A stretch of 64,000 bases of DNA from contig NZ_NCJH01000004.1 of NCBI RefSeq assembly GCF_002278925.1, positions 62,001 through 126,000 on the forward strand, in the 5' to 3' direction. The notes below the pieces were generated by a model. That model did not search any database, was not told where the DNA came from, and worked only from the letters and a program-made list of their open reading frames with translations. This document shows, piece by piece, positions 11,608 through 21,303 of this stretch. Position numbers and translations under genes: made by a program. Position 1 is the stretch's first letter. Every line of letters begins with the position of its first letter. The DNA comes from Polaromonas sp. 39-63-25 (GTDB taxonomy: Bacteria > Pseudomonadota > Gammaproteobacteria > Burkholderiales > Burkholderiaceae_C).

Positions 11608-14600
11608 TTATTTGGCGATGAGTTCGCCGTGGACGTCGGCGGGCAGCTCTTTCGCCACGGCCTTGTTGGCGCCCGGAATCTTGCTGCGGGCAAACAGCGC
11701 GTACATGGTCGGCACCACGAACACGGTGAGCAGCGTGCCCAGCGACATGCCACCCACAATCACCCAGCCGATCTGGATGCGGCTTTCGGCGCCGGCACCG
11801 GTGGCCAGCGCCAGCGGCAAGGCGCCCAGCACCATGGCGCCGGTGGTCATCAGGATGGGGCGCAGGCGCTGCGCGGACGCCTTGACCAGCGCCTCCAGCA
11901 TGTCCATGCCCTGCCCGCGCAGCTGGTTCGTGAACTCGACAATCAGGATGCCGTGTTTGGTGATCAGCCCGACCAGCGTGATCAGCCCGATCTGCGAATA
12001 GACGTTGAGCGAGCCGCCCGACAACTTGAGCGCAATCAGCGCACCTATCATCGACAGCGGCACAGACAGCATGATCACCAGCGGGTCGATGAAGCTTTCA
12101 AACTGCGCGGCCAGCACCAGGAAAATGAAGACCAGCGCCAGCACAAACACAATGGCCAAGGCGCCCTGGGAATTCTTGAACTCGCGCGAGGTGCCGTTCA
12201 GGTCGGTGCTGTAGCCGGGCTTGAGCACCCTGGCCGAGGTCGCGTTCATGAAGGTCAGCGCCTGGCCCAGCGAATAATCGGGGGCCAGGTTGGCGGTGAT
12301 GGAGGCGGCCCGCCGCTGGCCGAAGTGATTGAGCTCGCGCGGCGAGACCGCCTCGCGCACCGTGACCAGGCTGGACAACGGAATCATCGCGTCGTTGCGG
12401 CCGCGCACATAAATGCCCTCGATGTCTTCCGGCGTGCTGCGGCCGCTGGCCTCGGTCTGCACGATCACGTCGTACTGCTCGGCGTCGCGCTTGTACCGCG
12501 TCACGTTGCGACCGCCCAGCATGGTTTCAATCGCCTTGGCCACCACTTCCACGCTGACGCCCAGATCGGCCGCCTTGTCGCGGTTAACGTCGATGCGCAA
12601 CTCGGGCTTGTTCAGGCGCAGGTCCGACACCGGCGACTGGATGCCCGGGTTTTTGGCGACCTCCGCGAGGATCTGCTCCACCACCCGGTCCAGGTTCTCG
12701 TAGCTGTCCGAGGTCTGGATCACAAAATTGAGCGGCCGCTCGCGAAAGCCCTGGCCCAGCGAGGGCGGCGTGATCGGAAACGCCGTGACGCCCGGCAGGC
12801 TGGCGAACTTGGGCTGCAGTTCGCGTGCCATCTCCAGCGTGCTGCGCTTGCGTTCGTCCCAGTCCACCGTGCGGTAGATGACGCTGGCCTGCGACACGGT
12901 GGGGTTGCCAACGCTGGCAAAAATCCGGTCGAACTCCTTGTAGGGCTGGCCCATTTTCTCCAGCGCCTGCGCATAACGGTTGGTGTAGTCCAGCGTGGCG
13001 CCGTCGGGCGCATTGACGGTGGCCAGGATGGTGCCCCGGTCTTCCAGCGGCGACAGCTCCTGCTTCATGGTCGGGAAGATCAGCAAAATGGCCAGCGCAC
13101 TGGCCAGCATGACACCCACCACGATCCAGCGCGCCTGCAGCACCCACGCCTTGACCCCGCCGCCCTGGCCGGCCACCGGCTGATAACGCCGCGTAAGCAC
13201 CCAGCGCAGCACGCTGGCGTAGCGGTCGGAGACCGCATTGAGGAAGCTCTCCATGCCGCGGTCAAACACATTCGGTGCCGGGTTGTGTTTGAGCAGCTTG
13301 GCGCACAGCATGGGCGTCAGGGTCAGCGCCACAAAGCCCGACACGACCACCGCGCCGGCCAGCGCCAGCGCAAACTCGACAAACAACCGGCCGGTCCGCC
13401 CCGGGGTGAAGGCCAGCGGCGCGTAAACAGCCACCAGCGTCGCCGTCATGGTGACCACGGCAAAGCCGATTTCCCGCGCGCCCTTGATGGCCGCCGAAAA
13501 CGGATCCAGCCCTTCCTCGATGTGGCGGAAGATGTTTTCCAGCATCACGATGGCATCGTCCACCACCAGCCCGATGGCCAGCACCAGCGCCAGCAGGGTC
13601 AGCGTGTTGATGGTGAAGCTCGCCAGCGCCATCAGGGCAAAGGTGCCGATCAGGCTCACCGGGATGGTGATGATGGGAATGATGGACGCGCGAAAGGTGC
13701 GCAGGAACACAAAAATCACCAGCGCCACCAAGGCCACCGCTTCGGCAATGGTGGTGTAGACGTTCCTGACCGAACGGTCGATGAACACCGAGTTGTCGTT
13801 GGCGATGTCGATGTTGACTTCCGGCGGCAGGTCGGCCTTGAGCTGCGGAATCATGTTGCGCACGCCCTGCGACAGGTCCAGCGGGTTGGCCGTGGCTTGG
13901 CGGATCACGCCGGCCCCGATGGCCGCGCGGCCATTGAGCCGCACGCCGCTGCGTTCGTCGGCCGCACCTTCCTCGACACGCGCCACATCGCGCACCTTGA
14001 CCGGAAAGCCATTGACACTGCGAATCACCACCTCGCCGAACTGCTCGGGACGCACCAGGCCGGTCTCGGACGTCACGCTGAACTCGCGTTGCTGCGACTC
14101 GATGCGGCCGGCGGGAACCTCCAGGTTGCTGCGACGTATGGCGTCCTCGATGTCCTGCGTCGTGAGGCGGTAGGCGGCCATCTTCCGGGGATCGAGCCAG
14201 ACACGCATCGCGTATTTGCGTTCACCGAAGATGCGCACATCGGCCACGCCGGTCACGGTTTGCAGGCGTGGCTTGACGATGCGGTTGACGAGGTCGTTGA
14301 TCTGCAGCCGGGTCAGGCTGTCGCTGGTGAAGGCCAGCCAGATCACGGGAAACGCATCGGCCTCGACCTTGGCAATCACCGGCTCTTCAATCGACTGCGG
14401 CAACTTGTTGCGCACGCGCGAGGTGCGGTCGCGCACCTCGGCGGCCGCGGCATCGGCGTCTTTCTCGAGACGGAAACGCACGGAAATCTGGCTCTGGTCG
14501 GCGCGACTGATCGAGGTCAGCACATCCACCGCGTCGATGCCGGCAATCGAGTCCTCGAGCGGCTTGGTCACCTGCGATTCGATCACCTCGGCCGAGGCAC

Positions 14601-14757
14601 CGGGGTAACGCACACTAACCGTCACCACCGGCTCATCGATCTTCGGGTACTCGCGCACCGCCAGGCGCTGGAAACTGACCGCGCCGACCAGCACGATCAG
14701 CAGGGACAGCACGGTGGCAAACACCGGGCGGCGTATCGAGACTTCAGCCAGTTGCAT
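11608..14757 (-). CDS. RND efflux transporter, inner-membrane permease (HAE1/AcrB family)
   Basis: 1049-aa proton-driven exporter of hydrophobic compounds. It has the standard family architecture: TM1, a large periplasmic loop, TM2-7, a second loop, TM8-12. The paired acidic residues of TM4 needed for proton relay are present in LAIGLVVDDAIVMLEN (around residues 402-403). It starts 32 bases after the adaptor stop. No outer-membrane channel gene is in the window, so a TolC/OprM-type partner must be encoded elsewhere. The drug range is not predictable. Confidence 0.95.
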   Translation of the reverse strand: MQLAEVSIRRPVFATVLSLLIVLVGAVSFQRLAVREYPKIDEPVVTVSVRYPGASAEVIESQVTKPLEDSIAGIDAVDVLTSISRADQSQISVRFRLEKDADAAAAEVRDRTSRVRNKLPQSIEEPVIAKVEADAFPVIWLAFTSDSLTRLQINDLVNRIVKPRLQTVTGVADVRIFGERKYAMRVWLDPRKMAAYRLTTQDIEDAIRRSNLEVPAGRIESQQREFSVTSETGLVRPEQFGEVVIRSVNGFPVKVRDVARVEEGAADERSGVRLNGRAAIGAGVIRQATANPLDLSQGVRNMIPQLKADLPPEVNIDIANDNSVFIDRSVRNVYTTIAEAVALVALVIFVFLRTFRASIIPIITIPVSLIGTFALMALASFTINTLTLLALVLAIGLVVDDAIVMLENIFRHIEEGLDPFSAAIKGAREIGFAVVTMTATLVAVYAPLAFTPGRTGRLFVEFALALAGAVVVSGFVALTLTPMLCAKLLKHNPAPNVFDRGMESFLNAVSDRYASVLRWVLTRRYQPVAGQGGGVKAWVLQARWIVVGVMLASALAILLIFPTMKQELSPLEDRGTILATVNAPDGATLDYTNRYAQALEKMGQPYKEFDRIFASVGNPTVSQASVIYRTVDWDERKRSTLEMARELQPKFASLPGVTAFPITPPSLGQGFRERPLNFVIQTSDSYENLDRVVEQILAEVAKNPGIQSPVSDLRLNKPELRIDVNRDKAADLGVSVEVVAKAIETMLGGRNVTRYKRDAEQYDVIVQTEASGRSTPEDIEGIYVRGRNDAMIPLSSLVTVREAVSPRELNHFGQRRAASITANLAPDYSLGQALTFMNATSARVLKPGYSTDLNGTSREFKNSQGALAIVFVLALVFIFLVLAAQFESFIDPLVIMLSVPLSMIGALIALKLSGGSLNVYSQIGLITLVGLITKHGILIVEFTNQLRGQGMDMLEALVKASAQRLRPILMTTGAMVLGALPLALATGAGAESRIQIGWVIVGGMSLGTLLTVFVVPTMYALFARSKIPGANKAVAKELPADVHGELIAK

Positions 14758-14789
14758 CAGAGGGGTCCAGTCAGGGGATGGCTTGGTGC

Positions 14790-16130
14790 TCAGGCCGGCT
14801 TGCGTGTCGCCCGGGCCCTGGCTTCAGGCATGACCTCGGTCGGAGCTGGCGCGGAGCTGCCGCGTGTCGCTCCGGACACCGCAGGCGCGGGACCCGCCTC
14901 ACGCATGCCCACCAGGCAGGGATTGGTACCCCCCAGGGCTTTTTCCGTCAGCACGCGCGAAGCCTCAGGCGCCGCCGCCGCCGCCACCGGCGCAGCGGCA
15001 GACGCACCCTTGGACGACCGTGCGGCGGCGGGCGGGCTCAGGTCCACCACCCGCACGGTCATGCCGTCACGCTGAAGGCGTTGCTGGCCGGTGGTGACCA
15101 CCATGTCGCCGGGCTCCAGCCCACTGGTGATTTCCGCCTGGCCTGGCCGCCGGATACCGACCTGCACCGCCACCCGCCGCGCGACCCAGGTCTGGGCTTC
15201 CGGTCCGGGCTGCAGCTTGATGACAAACTGCCTGTCGCCCTGGGGCACCAGCGCTTCTTCCGGAATGACCCTGGCGTTGTCCCGCTCGCCGAACACCGCG
15301 TTGACACGGGCAAACATGCCGGGGCGCAACTGCAGCTGACGGTTGTCAATGCAGGCCCGCACCGCCACCGAGCGGCCGTTGGCGTCGATCAGCGGATCAA
15401 TCGCCTGCACCACCGCTGTGTATGTCCGGCCCGGCAGCGCGTCCATGTCCACCAGGGCGGTCTGGCCGCGCTTGAGCTTGTTCTGAAAGCGCTCGGGCAG
15501 ACGGAAATCGACAAACACCGCGTCGATGTCTTCAATATTGACAATGTCGGCCCCATCCTTGAGGTAGTCCCCGGGGTTGACCAGGCGGATGCCGGCAATG
15601 CCGTCGAAGGGCGCGACGATTTTCAGCCTGGCCGCCGTGGCCCTCGCCAGCGACAGCCTGGCCTGCGCCACCTGCAGATTGGCGGCGCTTTCATCGAGGG
15701 AGCGCTGGCTGACAAAGTTCTGCGCGACCAGTTCCTGGTTGCGCTTCTGGTTGGCCTGGGCGATCGACAACTCGGCCAGGCTTTGCTGCACCTGCGCCAA
15801 CGGCAGCTGGTCGTCAAGCTGCACCAGCACCTGCCCCTTGCGCACGCGCTGGCCGTCGGTGAAATTGAGCTGGGTGATGCGGCCGCTGACCTCGGGGCGC
15901 AGCACCACGCTGCGTCGTGAACGCAGGCTGCCGACAGCCTGGGCGTCATCCACGAGTTTCACAACTTTCACCCTGGCGGCTTCAACTGTCGGTCGCGCAC
16001 CGGCTGCCGGCTGCGATGCCCTCGTCGACGCAGCCCTGGCCGGTGCCTTGTTCTGGTACCACCATGCGGCACCGGACAGGCCGGCAATGCCGAGCACCGC
16101 GACGACAGAATAAATTGCTTTTGATGCCAT
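14790..16130 (-). CDS. RND efflux periplasmic adaptor subunit (MFP)
   Basis: Membrane-fusion protein of about 446 aa linking the permease to an outer-membrane channel. Order: a single N-terminal membrane anchor (residues ~5-22), lipoyl-like half starting at SGRITQLNFTDGQRVRKGQ, helical hairpin, second lipoyl half (IVAPFDGIAGIR), beta-barrel and membrane-proximal domains. I prefer ATG 16130 over an in-frame TTG at 16154. After the normal end near VRVVDLSPP there is an odd Ala/Pro/Ser-rich tail of about 75 residues. The permease follows in the same operon. Confidence 0.93.
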   Translation of the reverse strand: MASKAIYSVVAVLGIAGLSGAAWWYQNKAPARAASTRASQPAAGARPTVEAARVKVVKLVDDAQAVGSLRSRRSVVLRPEVSGRITQLNFTDGQRVRKGQVLVQLDDQLPLAQVQQSLAELSIAQANQKRNQELVAQNFVSQRSLDESAANLQVAQARLSLARATAARLKIVAPFDGIAGIRLVNPGDYLKDGADIVNIEDIDAVFVDFRLPERFQNKLKRGQTALVDMDALPGRTYTAVVQAIDPLIDANGRSVAVRACIDNRQLQLRPGMFARVNAVFGERDNARVIPEEALVPQGDRQFVIKLQPGPEAQTWVARRVAVQVGIRRPGQAEITSGLEPGDMVVTTGQQRLQRDGMTVRVVDLSPPAAARSSKGASAAAPVAAAAAPEASRVLTEKALGGTNPCLVGMREAGPAPAVSGATRGSSAPAPTEVMPEARARATRKPA

Positions 16131-16190
16131 GGGGAACGGTTGATGAGGGGTCAAAAATCTGACAATGGATCAATGTAACAGCAGCTTGCG

Positions 16191-16211
16191 TCACCCGGGT
16201 CACCGGGGTGA
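16191..16211. promoter_or_regulatory. 21-bp near-palindrome upstream of the RND operon
   Basis: TCACCCGGGTCACCGGGGTGA is symmetric except at one pair of positions and the centre. It lies about 60 bases before the adaptor start, where an operator would be expected, and 60 bases after the rnhA stop. No regulator gene is adjacent, so the role is a guess. Confidence 0.35.
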
Positions 16212-16270
16212 AATCCCGAGCAAAATCGGGGCCGGCTTTACATTGACACCACCACCCGCCGCCGGCAGGA

Positions 16271-16744
16271 TCAGCCCCTGGACAGGGCCAGAACCACACC
16301 TTTGTTGGCCAGGGCATCGGCGCGTTCGTTGCCGGGGTCGCCGGCATGGCCCTTGACCCAGCGCCACTCGATGGTGTGGCCACTGCTGGTGATCAGCTTA
16401 TCGAGTTTTTGCCAGAGATCGATGTTTTTCACAGGCTGTTTGGCAGCAGTGCGCCAGCCGCGTGCTTTCCAGCCGCTGATCCATTCGGTGATGCCTTTGC
16501 GCACGTATTCGCTGTCCAGGTACAGCGTGACGCGGCAGGGACGCTTGAGCGCGGCCAGCGCTTCGATGACCGCCATCATCTCCATGCGGTTGTTGGTCGT
16601 GCCCAGTTCGCCGCCAAACAGTTCCTTGACCGTGTCTCCGCTGGTCAGCATCGCGCCCCAGCCGCCGGGGCCAGGGTTGCCCTTGCAGGCGCCGTCGGTA
16701 TAAATCACCACATGTTGTGCCGTGGTTTGCGGAAGATCAGTCAT
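16271..16744 (-). CDS. rnhA: Ribonuclease HI
   Basis: Cleaves the RNA strand of RNA-DNA hybrids. 157 aa from ATG 16744. Catalytic acids are visible: Asp17 ([11 protein letters not shown]), Glu55 (NNRMEM), Asp77 (LDSEY) and Asp143 (RADALANKG), with the basic protrusion [11 protein letters not shown] between. It follows the methyltransferase gene by 46 bases; gloB / methyltransferase / rnhA is a common betaproteobacterial arrangement. Confidence 0.96.
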   Translation of the reverse strand: MTDLPQTTAQHVVIYTDGACKGNPGPGGWGAMLTSGDTVKELFGGELGTTNNRMEMMAVIEALAALKRPCRVTLYLDSEYVRKGITEWISGWKARGWRTAAKQPVKNIDLWQKLDKLITSSGHTIEWRWVKGHAGDPGNERADALANKGVVLALSRG

Positions 16745-16790
16745 GCGTTGCAGGAATCCATGGTTGTTGGTCTGGGAAAAGAAAAAGTGG

Positions 16791-17618
16791 TCAAAAGGAT
16801 TCCGGTCGGCGTACCTGGTTGGCAATGACCGCCGGGGCCTGCGCGGCGGCCTTCTGCGTTTTCCAGTTGGGTTCGAGCAGGCGCATGCCACGCACGCGCT
16901 TGACGGCCACCAGAAAATACATCGCGCCGAAAATAGGCCACCAGCGTTCGCCGGCCTTGTCCATCCAGGCAAAACGCTCCAGCGATGCAAGCCGGCTCAC
17001 GGCGGGCCGGTAGCAGCCGAACCGGCCGGACTCGACTTCAAAGCTGAGCAGCCGCAGCCAGTCGCGCAGCCGCCAGTAGCCGATGAACTCACCGGCTTCG
17101 GGCAAAAAAAGTTCGCCGTAACCGAGGCGCCGGTAAAAATGCGCGCGCCGCTGGCGCAAGCCCCACAGGCTGGCCGGGTTCAGACCGCTGATCACCACGC
17201 GGCCCTCGGGCACCAGCACACGTTCGACTTCGCGCAATGTGGCATGGGGGTCGCTGCTGAGTTCCAGTGTGTGCGGCAGCAGCACCAGGTCCAGGCTGTT
17301 CTCGGGAAAGGGCAAGGCGGCCGAATGGGTCATCAGGGCCACACGCGGGGAACTTGCCGCAGGTGCAGGGGTCGGACTGCCGTCACCGCCTTCGGTTGGC
17401 CCGGCGGTAAGCCCCGACTCGGTGCCCTGCAGTGCCAGCCACTTGTGCGGCATGCGGTTGCTGCGCAGCGCGTCGAGTTCGGGCAGGCCCAGTTGCAGCG
17501 CATGGTAGCCAAACATGTCGGCCACGGCTTCGTCGAATCGCTCACGCTCCCACGCCAGCAAATACTCGCCGGGCGGGGTTTTGAACCAGTTTGTGAAACC
17601 TATAATTTGAGAGCCCAT
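16791..17618 (-). CDS. Class I SAM-dependent methyltransferase-like protein
   Basis: 275 aa from ATG 17618. The central part ([19 protein letters not shown], then [21 protein letters not shown]) matches the post-I and motif II-III region of Methyltransf_11 proteins. The glycine-rich SAM motif I is not obvious, and a low-complexity Gly/Pro/Ala stretch (about residues 65-85) sits where it would be expected, so activity is uncertain. It is divergent from gloB with only 21 bases between start codons. Confidence 0.78.
   Translation of the reverse strand: MGSQIIGFTNWFKTPPGEYLLAWERERFDEAVADMFGYHALQLGLPELDALRSNRMPHKWLALQGTESGLTAGPTEGGDGSPTPAPAASSPRVALMTHSAALPFPENSLDLVLLPHTLELSSDPHATLREVERVLVPEGRVVISGLNPASLWGLRQRRAHFYRRLGYGELFLPEAGEFIGYWRLRDWLRLLSFEVESGRFGCYRPAVSRLASLERFAWMDKAGERWWPIFGAMYFLVAVKRVRGMRLLEPNWKTQKAAAQAPAVIANQVRRPESF
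17601..17606 (+). promoter_or_regulatory. Probable -10 box of gloB
   Basis: TATAAT lies 33 bases before the gloB start, with a poor -35 (TTTTGA, 17579-17584) sixteen bases upstream. The element falls inside the first codons of the divergent methyltransferase gene. Confidence 0.5.
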
Positions 17619-17639
17619 CGAGACTGCTGAGACTGCTGC

Positions 17640-18410
17640 ATGTACCTGATTCCCATCCCTGCTTTTGACGACAACTACCTCTGGCTGCTGCACGACGGCC
17701 GGCGCGCCGTGGTGGTCGATCCGGGCGACGCGCAGCCCGTGCTTCGCATACTGCAGGACAGGCAACTGCAATTAGAGTCGATTTTAGTCACGCACCACCA
17801 CCCCGATCACACCGGCGGCGTCGATGTGCTGCGCGAAGCCACCGGTGCGAAGGTGTTCGGCCCGGCCCGCGAGCGCATCCCCTCACCTTTCACCCCCCTC
17901 CAGGATGGCGACACGGTGCCGGCACTGGACCTTGATTTCCAGGTGATCGACGTCCCGGGCCACACCGCGGGCCATATCGCGTTTTACAGTCCCAGTGTGG
18001 ACGGGCGGCCCCTGCTGTTTTGCGGTGACACGCTGTTTTCCGGCGGCTGCGGACGCCTGTTTGAGGGCACGCCGGCGCAGATGCTGGCATCGCTGGACCG
18101 TCTCGCCGCCCTCCCCGGCGACACCCGCGTCTGCTGCACGCATGAATACACGATGGGCAATCTGCGTTTTGCGCTCGCGGTAGAACCTGACAACCGCGAG
18201 CTGATTGGTTACCATGCACGCTGTGCTGCTTTAAGAGACGATGGGGAACCGACCTTGCCCACCTCGATAGCCCAGGAGTTGCTGATCAACCCCTTTTTGC
18301 GTACCCGACAGGCCACTGTCATGGCCGCCGCCCGGCGCTTTGATCCGGCGGCGCATGACGACAACACCATATTTGCCGCCATCAGGCAGTGGAAGAACCA
18401 ATTCAAATGA
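17640..18410 (+). CDS. gloB: Hydroxyacylglutathione hydrolase (glyoxalase II)
   Basis: Hydrolyses S-lactoylglutathione to lactate and glutathione, the second step of methylglyoxal detoxification. 256 aa, normal length. The binuclear metal motif THHHPDH is at residues 51-57, followed by the bridging/second ligands VPGHTAGH (His108 region), CGD (Asp130) and CTHEYT. Its last bases overlap the start of the transglycosylase gene (ATGA). Confidence 0.96.
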   Translation: MYLIPIPAFDDNYLWLLHDGRRAVVVDPGDAQPVLRILQDRQLQLESILVTHHHPDHTGGVDVLREATGAKVFGPARERIPSPFTPLQDGDTVPALDLDFQVIDVPGHTAGHIAFYSPSVDGRPLLFCGDTLFSGGCGRLFEGTPAQMLASLDRLAALPGDTRVCCTHEYTMGNLRFALAVEPDNRELIGYHARCAALRDDGEPTLPTSIAQELLINPFLRTRQATVMAAARRFDPAAHDDNTIFAAIRQWKNQFK

Positions 18411-19978
18411 CCGAGCTGCAGCCAGCATTTTTCACCCTCTCCCCCGCCTTCCCGGCTCTCCCTGACCGTTTTGCACGGCTGCTCTCCCCGCTCAGAACCT
18501 TCGCCCTGTCCCTCGCCGTGGTCGTGCTCGCCGGCTGTGCCAGCAGCAACAGCAAGCTCGGCATGCCCGGCGATCCGGTCCTGAGCACCTCCCCATCTTC
18601 GACACAGCCGGTCTACCCCAACGGCCCCCTGTCGCCCATCCATTCGGCGCAAACCCCCTCCAGCGCCGTGGCCAGCCTGCAGCCGCCTGCCGATTTGTGG
18701 GAACGCATTCGCCGCGGCTTCGCCATGCCCGACCTCCAGGGCGAGCTGGTGACGGACCGGGAGCAGTGGTACGCCAGCCGGCCGGACTACATCCAGCGCA
18801 TGACGGAGCGCTCGAGCAAATACCTGTTCCACATCGTTGAAGAGCTTGAGCGCCGCAACATGCCCACCGAGCTCGCGCTGCTGCCCTATATCGAAAGCGC
18901 CTTCAATCCGCAGGCCGTCTCCAGCGCCAAGGCCGCCGGCATGTGGCAGTTCATGCCGGCCACCGGCAAGTACTTCGACCTGAAACAGAACGCCTTCCGC
19001 GACGACCGCCGTGATGTACTCGCTTCGACGCGCGCCGCGCTGGACTACCTGCAGAAACTCCACGGCATGTTTGGCGACTGGCACCTCGCGCTGGCCGCCT
19101 ACAACTGGGGCGAAGGCAGCGTGGGCCGCGCCATCGCCAGAAACAGGAAGGATGGACTGGGCACCACCTACATGGACCTGCGCATGCCGGACGAGACGCG
19201 CCTGTACGTGCCCAAGCTGCAGGCGGTCAAGAACATCGTGGCCAACCCGCAGACTTTCGGCGCCGAGCTGCCCCTGATTGAAAACCATCCCTACTTCCAG
19301 CAGGTCCAGATCACCCGGGACATTGATGTGGCGCTGGCCGCCAAACTGGCCGACGTGGAAATCAGCGACTTCAAGGCCCTCAACCCTTCGGCCCATCGCC
19401 CCGTGATTCTGGCGGCCGGCATGCCCCACATCCTGCTGCCCTGGGACAATGCCAAGATTTTCCAGCGCAACTTCGAGGCCTACACCCAGGGGCAATACGC
19501 CAGCTGGACGGCCTGGACCGCTCCCGCCACCCTGAGCGTCAGCGACGCCGCCAGACGCGTCGGCATGAGCGAGACCGACCTGCGCGGTGTCAACAACATT
19601 CCACCACGCATGCTGATCAAGGCAGGCTCGACCCTGCTGGTGCCACGCAGCGCAAAAATGGACAACGACGTGACCAGCCATGTCGCCGACAACGCCCAGA
19701 TGACGCTCGCGCCTGAAATCGTCACGCGCCGCAGCACCGTCAAGGCGCGCAAGGGCGAAACCGTGGCCAGCATCGCCAGGCGCTACGGTCTCAGTGCGGA
19801 CGCCGTTGCGGAGTGGAACAAGGTCGGTACTTCCGCGGCTTTCAAGCTCGGGCACCAGGTGGTGCTGTTCCTGCCGGTCAAGGCCGCCAGAGCGGCCAGG
19901 CCCAGGGCGGGCAAAGTCAGGGTCCAGGCGGTCAGGCGTGTGCCGGGCAAAACGGTGATCAAGATCAAAAAGCGCTAG
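18407..19978 (+). CDS. mltD: Membrane-bound lytic murein transglycosylase D
   Basis: 523-aa lipoprotein that cleaves peptidoglycan glycan strands with 1,6-anhydro product formation. The lipobox LAGC places the acylated Cys at residue 44. The SLT domain carries catalytic Glu163 in YIESAFNP, followed by AAGMWQFMPATGKYFDL. Two LysM-like repeats close the protein, the last starting at VKARKGETVASIARRYG. ATG 18407 overlaps the gloB stop; an upstream in-frame GTG at 18389 is inside gloB and less likely. Confidence 0.93.
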   Translation: MTELQPAFFTLSPAFPALPDRFARLLSPLRTFALSLAVVVLAGCASSNSKLGMPGDPVLSTSPSSTQPVYPNGPLSPIHSAQTPSSAVASLQPPADLWERIRRGFAMPDLQGELVTDREQWYASRPDYIQRMTERSSKYLFHIVEELERRNMPTELALLPYIESAFNPQAVSSAKAAGMWQFMPATGKYFDLKQNAFRDDRRDVLASTRAALDYLQKLHGMFGDWHLALAAYNWGEGSVGRAIARNRKDGLGTTYMDLRMPDETRLYVPKLQAVKNIVANPQTFGAELPLIENHPYFQQVQITRDIDVALAAKLADVEISDFKALNPSAHRPVILAAGMPHILLPWDNAKIFQRNFEAYTQGQYASWTAWTAPATLSVSDAARRVGMSETDLRGVNNIPPRMLIKAGSTLLVPRSAKMDNDVTSHVADNAQMTLAPEIVTRRSTVKARKGETVASIARRYGLSADAVAEWNKVGTSAAFKLGHQVVLFLPVKAARAARPRAGKVRVQAVRRVPGKTVIKIKKR

Positions 19979-20069
19979 CGCAGTAGATATCTCGGGAAAT
20001 GGCGCCATGGTCCACCTCCAGCCTGTGTCAGCAGCGATCGGCTAAGTAGTCCATCGGATCACACACGCC

Positions 20070-20948
20070 ATGGCCGTCAGCACCCCAGGAAGGCCCGTCA
20101 AGCCCAGCGCGGTCTACCGGTATCTTTTCGCCATCGGACTCCTGGCCGTTGCCATCGGCGTCACCCTGCTGGTGATGTCCATGAAGGAGCGGGCCTGGCT
20201 GCCTGCGGGTGCTGCGGCCCTGCTGCTCGGGGTCGTTCTGGTGGGCACTTACCTGACCGACCGGCTCCAGGCCGAAGCTTTTGTCGACCCCCTGGCCTTC
20301 GAGCCACCCTGGAGCAAGCTGGCAAGGGGTGCGGGGCCTCCACGGCTGCCCGCTCCCGGCAAGCTTGCCGTCGCCCCCGGCACAGCCTTTGCCCTCGACA
20401 AGCTGATCGACTTCCCCGCCGCCACGACTGCCAGCAGACCCGCCCGGACAGCCCAGCCAGCCCCGCCAGCTCAGCCAGCCCGCAGCGTACCACCGCCAGC
20501 CCCTGTGGCGCAGCCCTCGTGGACGCCAGCCCTGTTTGACCAGATGTCGGCGCAGCAGTTTGACGCGGTGTGTGAAGCGCTGTTTGCGCAGGGCGGCTTT
20601 GAGACCCGATGCCAGTCGCACGGCGCAGCCGGTGGCGTGACGCTATGGCTTTACTCGCGGCATGCACAACAGGGCAAGAACAGCCCGGCGGCAGTGGCCT
20701 GGTGCAAGCAGTGGTCGGGCCAGCCGGTGGGCGTGCGCGAGTTGCACCCCCTGCTCGACTTGATGCGTTCCCGCGAACTCAAGCGCGGCACCTGTGCGAC
20801 GTCCTCCATGTGCAGCGAGAATGCGCGCAAGTTTGCGAAGTACAACGGCATCAACCTGCTGGACCGCACCGGGCTGCTGGCGCTGATTGCCGGGCGTACC
20901 CCCGTCCAGCAACAGGCACTCTTGGCGCTGGCGCTGGATAAGCGCTGA
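20070..20948 (+). CDS. Membrane-anchored Mrr-like restriction endonuclease-fold protein
   Basis: 292 aa. Two hydrophobic helices (about residues 17-61) are followed by a Pro/Ala-rich linker and an Mrr_cat-like domain from residue ~158 (MSAQQFDAVCEALFAQGGFE). The QxK motif of the PD-(D/E)xK fold is kept as WCKQW (Lys213), but the acidic residue expected after GG in GDGGVD-like strands appears as Thr191 (AAGGVTLWLY). The C-terminal pattern TSSMCSENARKFAKYNGINLLDRTGLLALI is typical of the family. Probably degenerate or specialised; function unknown. Confidence 0.75.
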   Translation: MAVSTPGRPVKPSAVYRYLFAIGLLAVAIGVTLLVMSMKERAWLPAGAAALLLGVVLVGTYLTDRLQAEAFVDPLAFEPPWSKLARGAGPPRLPAPGKLAVAPGTAFALDKLIDFPAATTASRPARTAQPAPPAQPARSVPPPAPVAQPSWTPALFDQMSAQQFDAVCEALFAQGGFETRCQSHGAAGGVTLWLYSRHAQQGKNSPAAVAWCKQWSGQPVGVRELHPLLDLMRSRELKRGTCATSSMCSENARKFAKYNGINLLDRTGLLALIAGRTPVQQQALLALALDKR

Positions 20949-20989
20949 AGAGCCGTGCCCCGCAGCGCGGCCTGCTCCCTTCTGAAATC

Positions 20990-21142
20990 CTAGATCTTGA
21001 GTGAGCCGGTCCCGAACAGGCCGAGCAGGCCAATGATGATCAGGTAAATCGCAACGATGAAGTTGAGCAGGCGCGGCATGATCAGGATCAGGATGCCTGC
21101 AATCAGGGAGACGACAGGGCCGATGCTGAGATGGAGATTCAT
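20990..21142 (-). CDS. DUF3096 family small membrane protein
   Basis: 50-residue ORF, start MNLHLSIG, stop TAG, with AAGGAA seven bases before the ATG. Two hydrophobic helices are separated by the motif MPRLLNFIVAIYLI, which recalls the short DUF3096 proteins. Role unknown; small proteins of this type are probably envelope components. Confidence 0.8.
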   Translation of the reverse strand: MNLHLSIGPVVSLIAGILILIMPRLLNFIVAIYLIIIGLLGLFGTGSLKI

Positions 21143-21303
21143 GGGGTTTCCTTGCGGGGAGTGAATGGATGCCGCCAGTCCTCGGGGTACGGCGGCATGG
21201 CAGGCACCAATGTAGCGACCGGCCTGGCGCGTGTATGTAGGACGAAACGACCAGATGGAAGATCAGCACCGGTTGGTCGGCGCATCGGTGGGGCAAAGCA
21301 GCA

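Noticed and set aside
11629-15075. 1148-codon open frame on the plus strand opposite the RND genes
   Set aside because: It is antisense to two well-supported genes, is rich in His/Gln/Arg/Gly as GC-rich shadow frames are, and shows no domain.
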